Shown: positions 5,085-5,675 of the stretch, piece by piece
Numbering within the stretch: the stretch's first letter is position 1
Layout: each line of letters opens with the position of its first letter
NCBI GenBank assembly: GCA_020350305.1
Contig: CP070709.1
Span: forward strand, 135,287 to 140,961
Source of the DNA: Candidatus Bathyarchaeota archaeon
GTDB taxonomy: Archaea > Thermoproteota > Bathyarchaeia > Bathyarchaeales > Bathyarchaeaceae
Length of the DNA stretch: 5,675 nucleotides
Direction of reading: 5' to 3'
The notes under the pieces: model-generated
The model's database searches: none
What the model was told of the DNA's origin: nothing
The model's input: only the letters and a program-made list of their open reading frames with translations
Program-made: the position numbers and the translations under genes

Positions 5085-5285
5085 ATGAGGTCAGATTACG
5101 TCTTATACAGTGTCGCGCTTGTATGCCTGATCTCATCGGCCTTTTTCTTTTTTCAGAGCTATTTGGTTCCTCCAGAAATGGAAGTAATCATACCGTCAGT
5201 CTTGTTGGTTTTGGGTTTAGCCTTCGTTGGGCTGGGCTATCTGATGAGACCGGGTAAAACTGTGCCAACTCCACTAACGCCCTAA
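5085..5285 (+). CDS. Small two-helix membrane protein: surviving N-terminal part of a decayed membrane-HhH gene
   Basis: A 66-residue product. A short polar start (MRSDY) is followed by two hydrophobic helices, about residues 6-24 (VLYSVALVCLISSAFFFF) and 34-54 (VIIPSVLLVLGLAFVGLGYL), then MRPGKTVPTPLTP and a TAA stop. A ribosome site and a TATA-like box are in place, so this piece could still be made. The proline-rich end is not a natural terminus. In the same frame past the stop the sequence reads RTPLATSTPPPIVESSIELT and leads into a recognisable helix-hairpin-helix domain (next feature). I infer that the ancestor was a membrane-anchored protein with a Pro-rich linker and a C-terminal HhH domain facing the cytoplasm. 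From memory, similar architectures occur in archaea of this group; a homology search is needed to confirm that. Confidence 0.65.
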   Translation: MRSDYVLYSVALVCLISSAFFFFQSYLVPPEMEVIIPSVLLVLGLAFVGLGYLMRPGKTVPTPLTP

Positions 5286-5536
5286 CGTACACCTTTAGCT
5301 ACATCAACTCCTCCGCCAATCGTTGAATCATCTATCGAACTTACAAAGGAAAAAGAATAGGGGCCGAAAGGACAGAACAATTGGTGAGATCGGGGATCGG
5401 TACGGTTGAAGATTCGGCTAAGGCCTCGGCCAAAGTGTTGTGAGCAGCGATAGGGGTATCACAAAAAGTAACTCGTGGATGGATCGAAGAAGCAGATAAG
5501 CTTATCAAAGTAGCATCTCAAACTATACGCTTCTAA
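5286..5536 (+). pseudogene. Decayed Pro-rich linker and helix-hairpin-helix domain of the gene starting at 5085
   Basis: After the TAA at 5283-5285 the same frame gives a linker (TPLATSTPPPIVESS) and then LTKEKE, a TAG at 5358-5360, and GPK. This aligns with the HhH opening LTKVKGIGPKRAEQL: the TAG stands where Ile is expected (ATA to TAG region) and Glu stands for Gly. At about 5367-5371 the frame slips by one base and continues as RTEQLVRSGIGTVEDSAKAS, then AKVL, a TGA at 5441-5443, and AAIGVSQKVTRGWIEEADKL, ending at TAA 5534-5536. The second half is the classic SAM-like/HhH pattern (GI.TVEDLAKAS...L....GVS.K....WI.EA.KL). Three internal stops of three kinds and one frameshift mark this as a pseudogene, unless the assembly is poor. 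The intact domain would be about 55 residues and might bind DNA or protein. Confidence 0.75.
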
Positions 5537-5675
5537 TTCTGATTATGTGTCACTTTTCTAAACTGTTCTGCAATCCTATGTAACAACATTCCTTCAACGC
5601 TAATGCGGTTTGTCCTTAACGCCACGTTGTACGCTTCAGCGAGCTTAGATTCTTGTTCAGCATAGATTTCAAGCA
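5533..5675 (-). CDS. C-terminal end of an unrecognised helical protein (5' end outside window)
   Basis: On the minus strand an open frame enters from the right edge and ends at TAG (5533-5535). The 46 visible residues, IYAEQESKLAEAYNVALRTN then RISVEGMLLHRIAEQFRK and a polar end, read as two amphipathic helices joined by a short turn. Codon choice and residue mix look like real protein. No start is in the window, which is why it is easily missed. The stop overlaps the last codon of the decayed HhH gene on the other strand, so the two converge. I do not recognise the family. Confidence 0.55.
   Translation of the reverse strand, partial: LEIYAEQESKLAEAYNVALRTNRISVEGMLLHRIAEQFRKVTHNQN

Noticed and set aside
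5006..5257. An 83-codon plus-strand open frame.
   Set aside because: It overlaps the small two-helix membrane gene in another frame and lacks a ribosome site; the membrane gene has both helices and a good site.
5358..5360. In-frame TAG read as pyrrolysine rather than a lesion.
   Set aside because: The same gene also has TAA and TGA stops and a frameshift, and the TAG falls where HhH domains have a plain hydrophobic residue.
5380..5420. GATCGGGGATCGG followed by GGTTGAAGATTC as a possible tRNA T-arm.
   Set aside because: No acceptor or anticodon stems can be drawn around it, and the bases are explained by the decayed HhH coding sequence.

Overview
This looks like a chromosomal segment from an archaeon, most likely a Bathyarchaeia-like member of the Thermoproteota. 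The lineage is my inference. It rests on an AK6/Fap7-type adenylate kinase, a DUF1922 zinc ribbon of the Methanothermobacter MTH1184 type, an archaeal CYTH/CyaB-like protein, TATA-like boxes about 25 bases before the expected transcript starts, and good Shine-Dalgarno sites before several genes. Base composition is moderate (low 40s percent GC by eye). I see no tRNA, rRNA, CRISPR array, insertion sequence or origin.

Layout. The left edge carries the 3' end of an unrecognised lysine/alanine-rich coding frame (to 412), then about 280 bases with no supported gene. On the minus strand, 695-937 encodes only the last third of a TauE/SafE permease, a gene relic. The adenylate kinase gene (1031-1624, +) converges with a small PD-(D/E)XK/Mrr-like nuclease-fold gene (1627-1965, -), leaving 2 bases between them. 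The nuclease gene and the zinc-ribbon gene (2099-2323, +) diverge from a 133-base region with a TATA-like box for each and two perfect palindromes.

The centre is an apparent operon of three membrane or surface genes. Gene 1 (2409-2681) is a 90-residue protein with two membrane segments. Gene 2 (2763-3575) is a membrane-anchored outside-facing protein with two related beta-sandwich-like repeats and ten N-glycosylation sequons. Gene 3 (3562-4101) has four membrane segments and overlaps gene 2 by 14 bases. They probably form a cell-envelope complex. I do not recognise the function, and this is the best candidate for an undescribed system here.

To the right are a C-terminal MFS transporter relic with a frameshift (minus, about 4125-4366), a CYTH/CyaB-like gene (4375-4893, -), and a small membrane-protein gene (5085-5285, +). 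The last is the surviving front of a decayed gene: its proline-rich linker and helix-hairpin-helix domain can still be read to 5536 through three in-frame stops and one frameshift. The end of another minus-strand gene enters from the right edge and stops at 5533.

The overall picture is of ordinary archaeal housekeeping genes and one uncharacterised envelope operon, interspersed with at least three decaying genes. All three have lost or broken parts, and both transporter relics keep only their C-termini.
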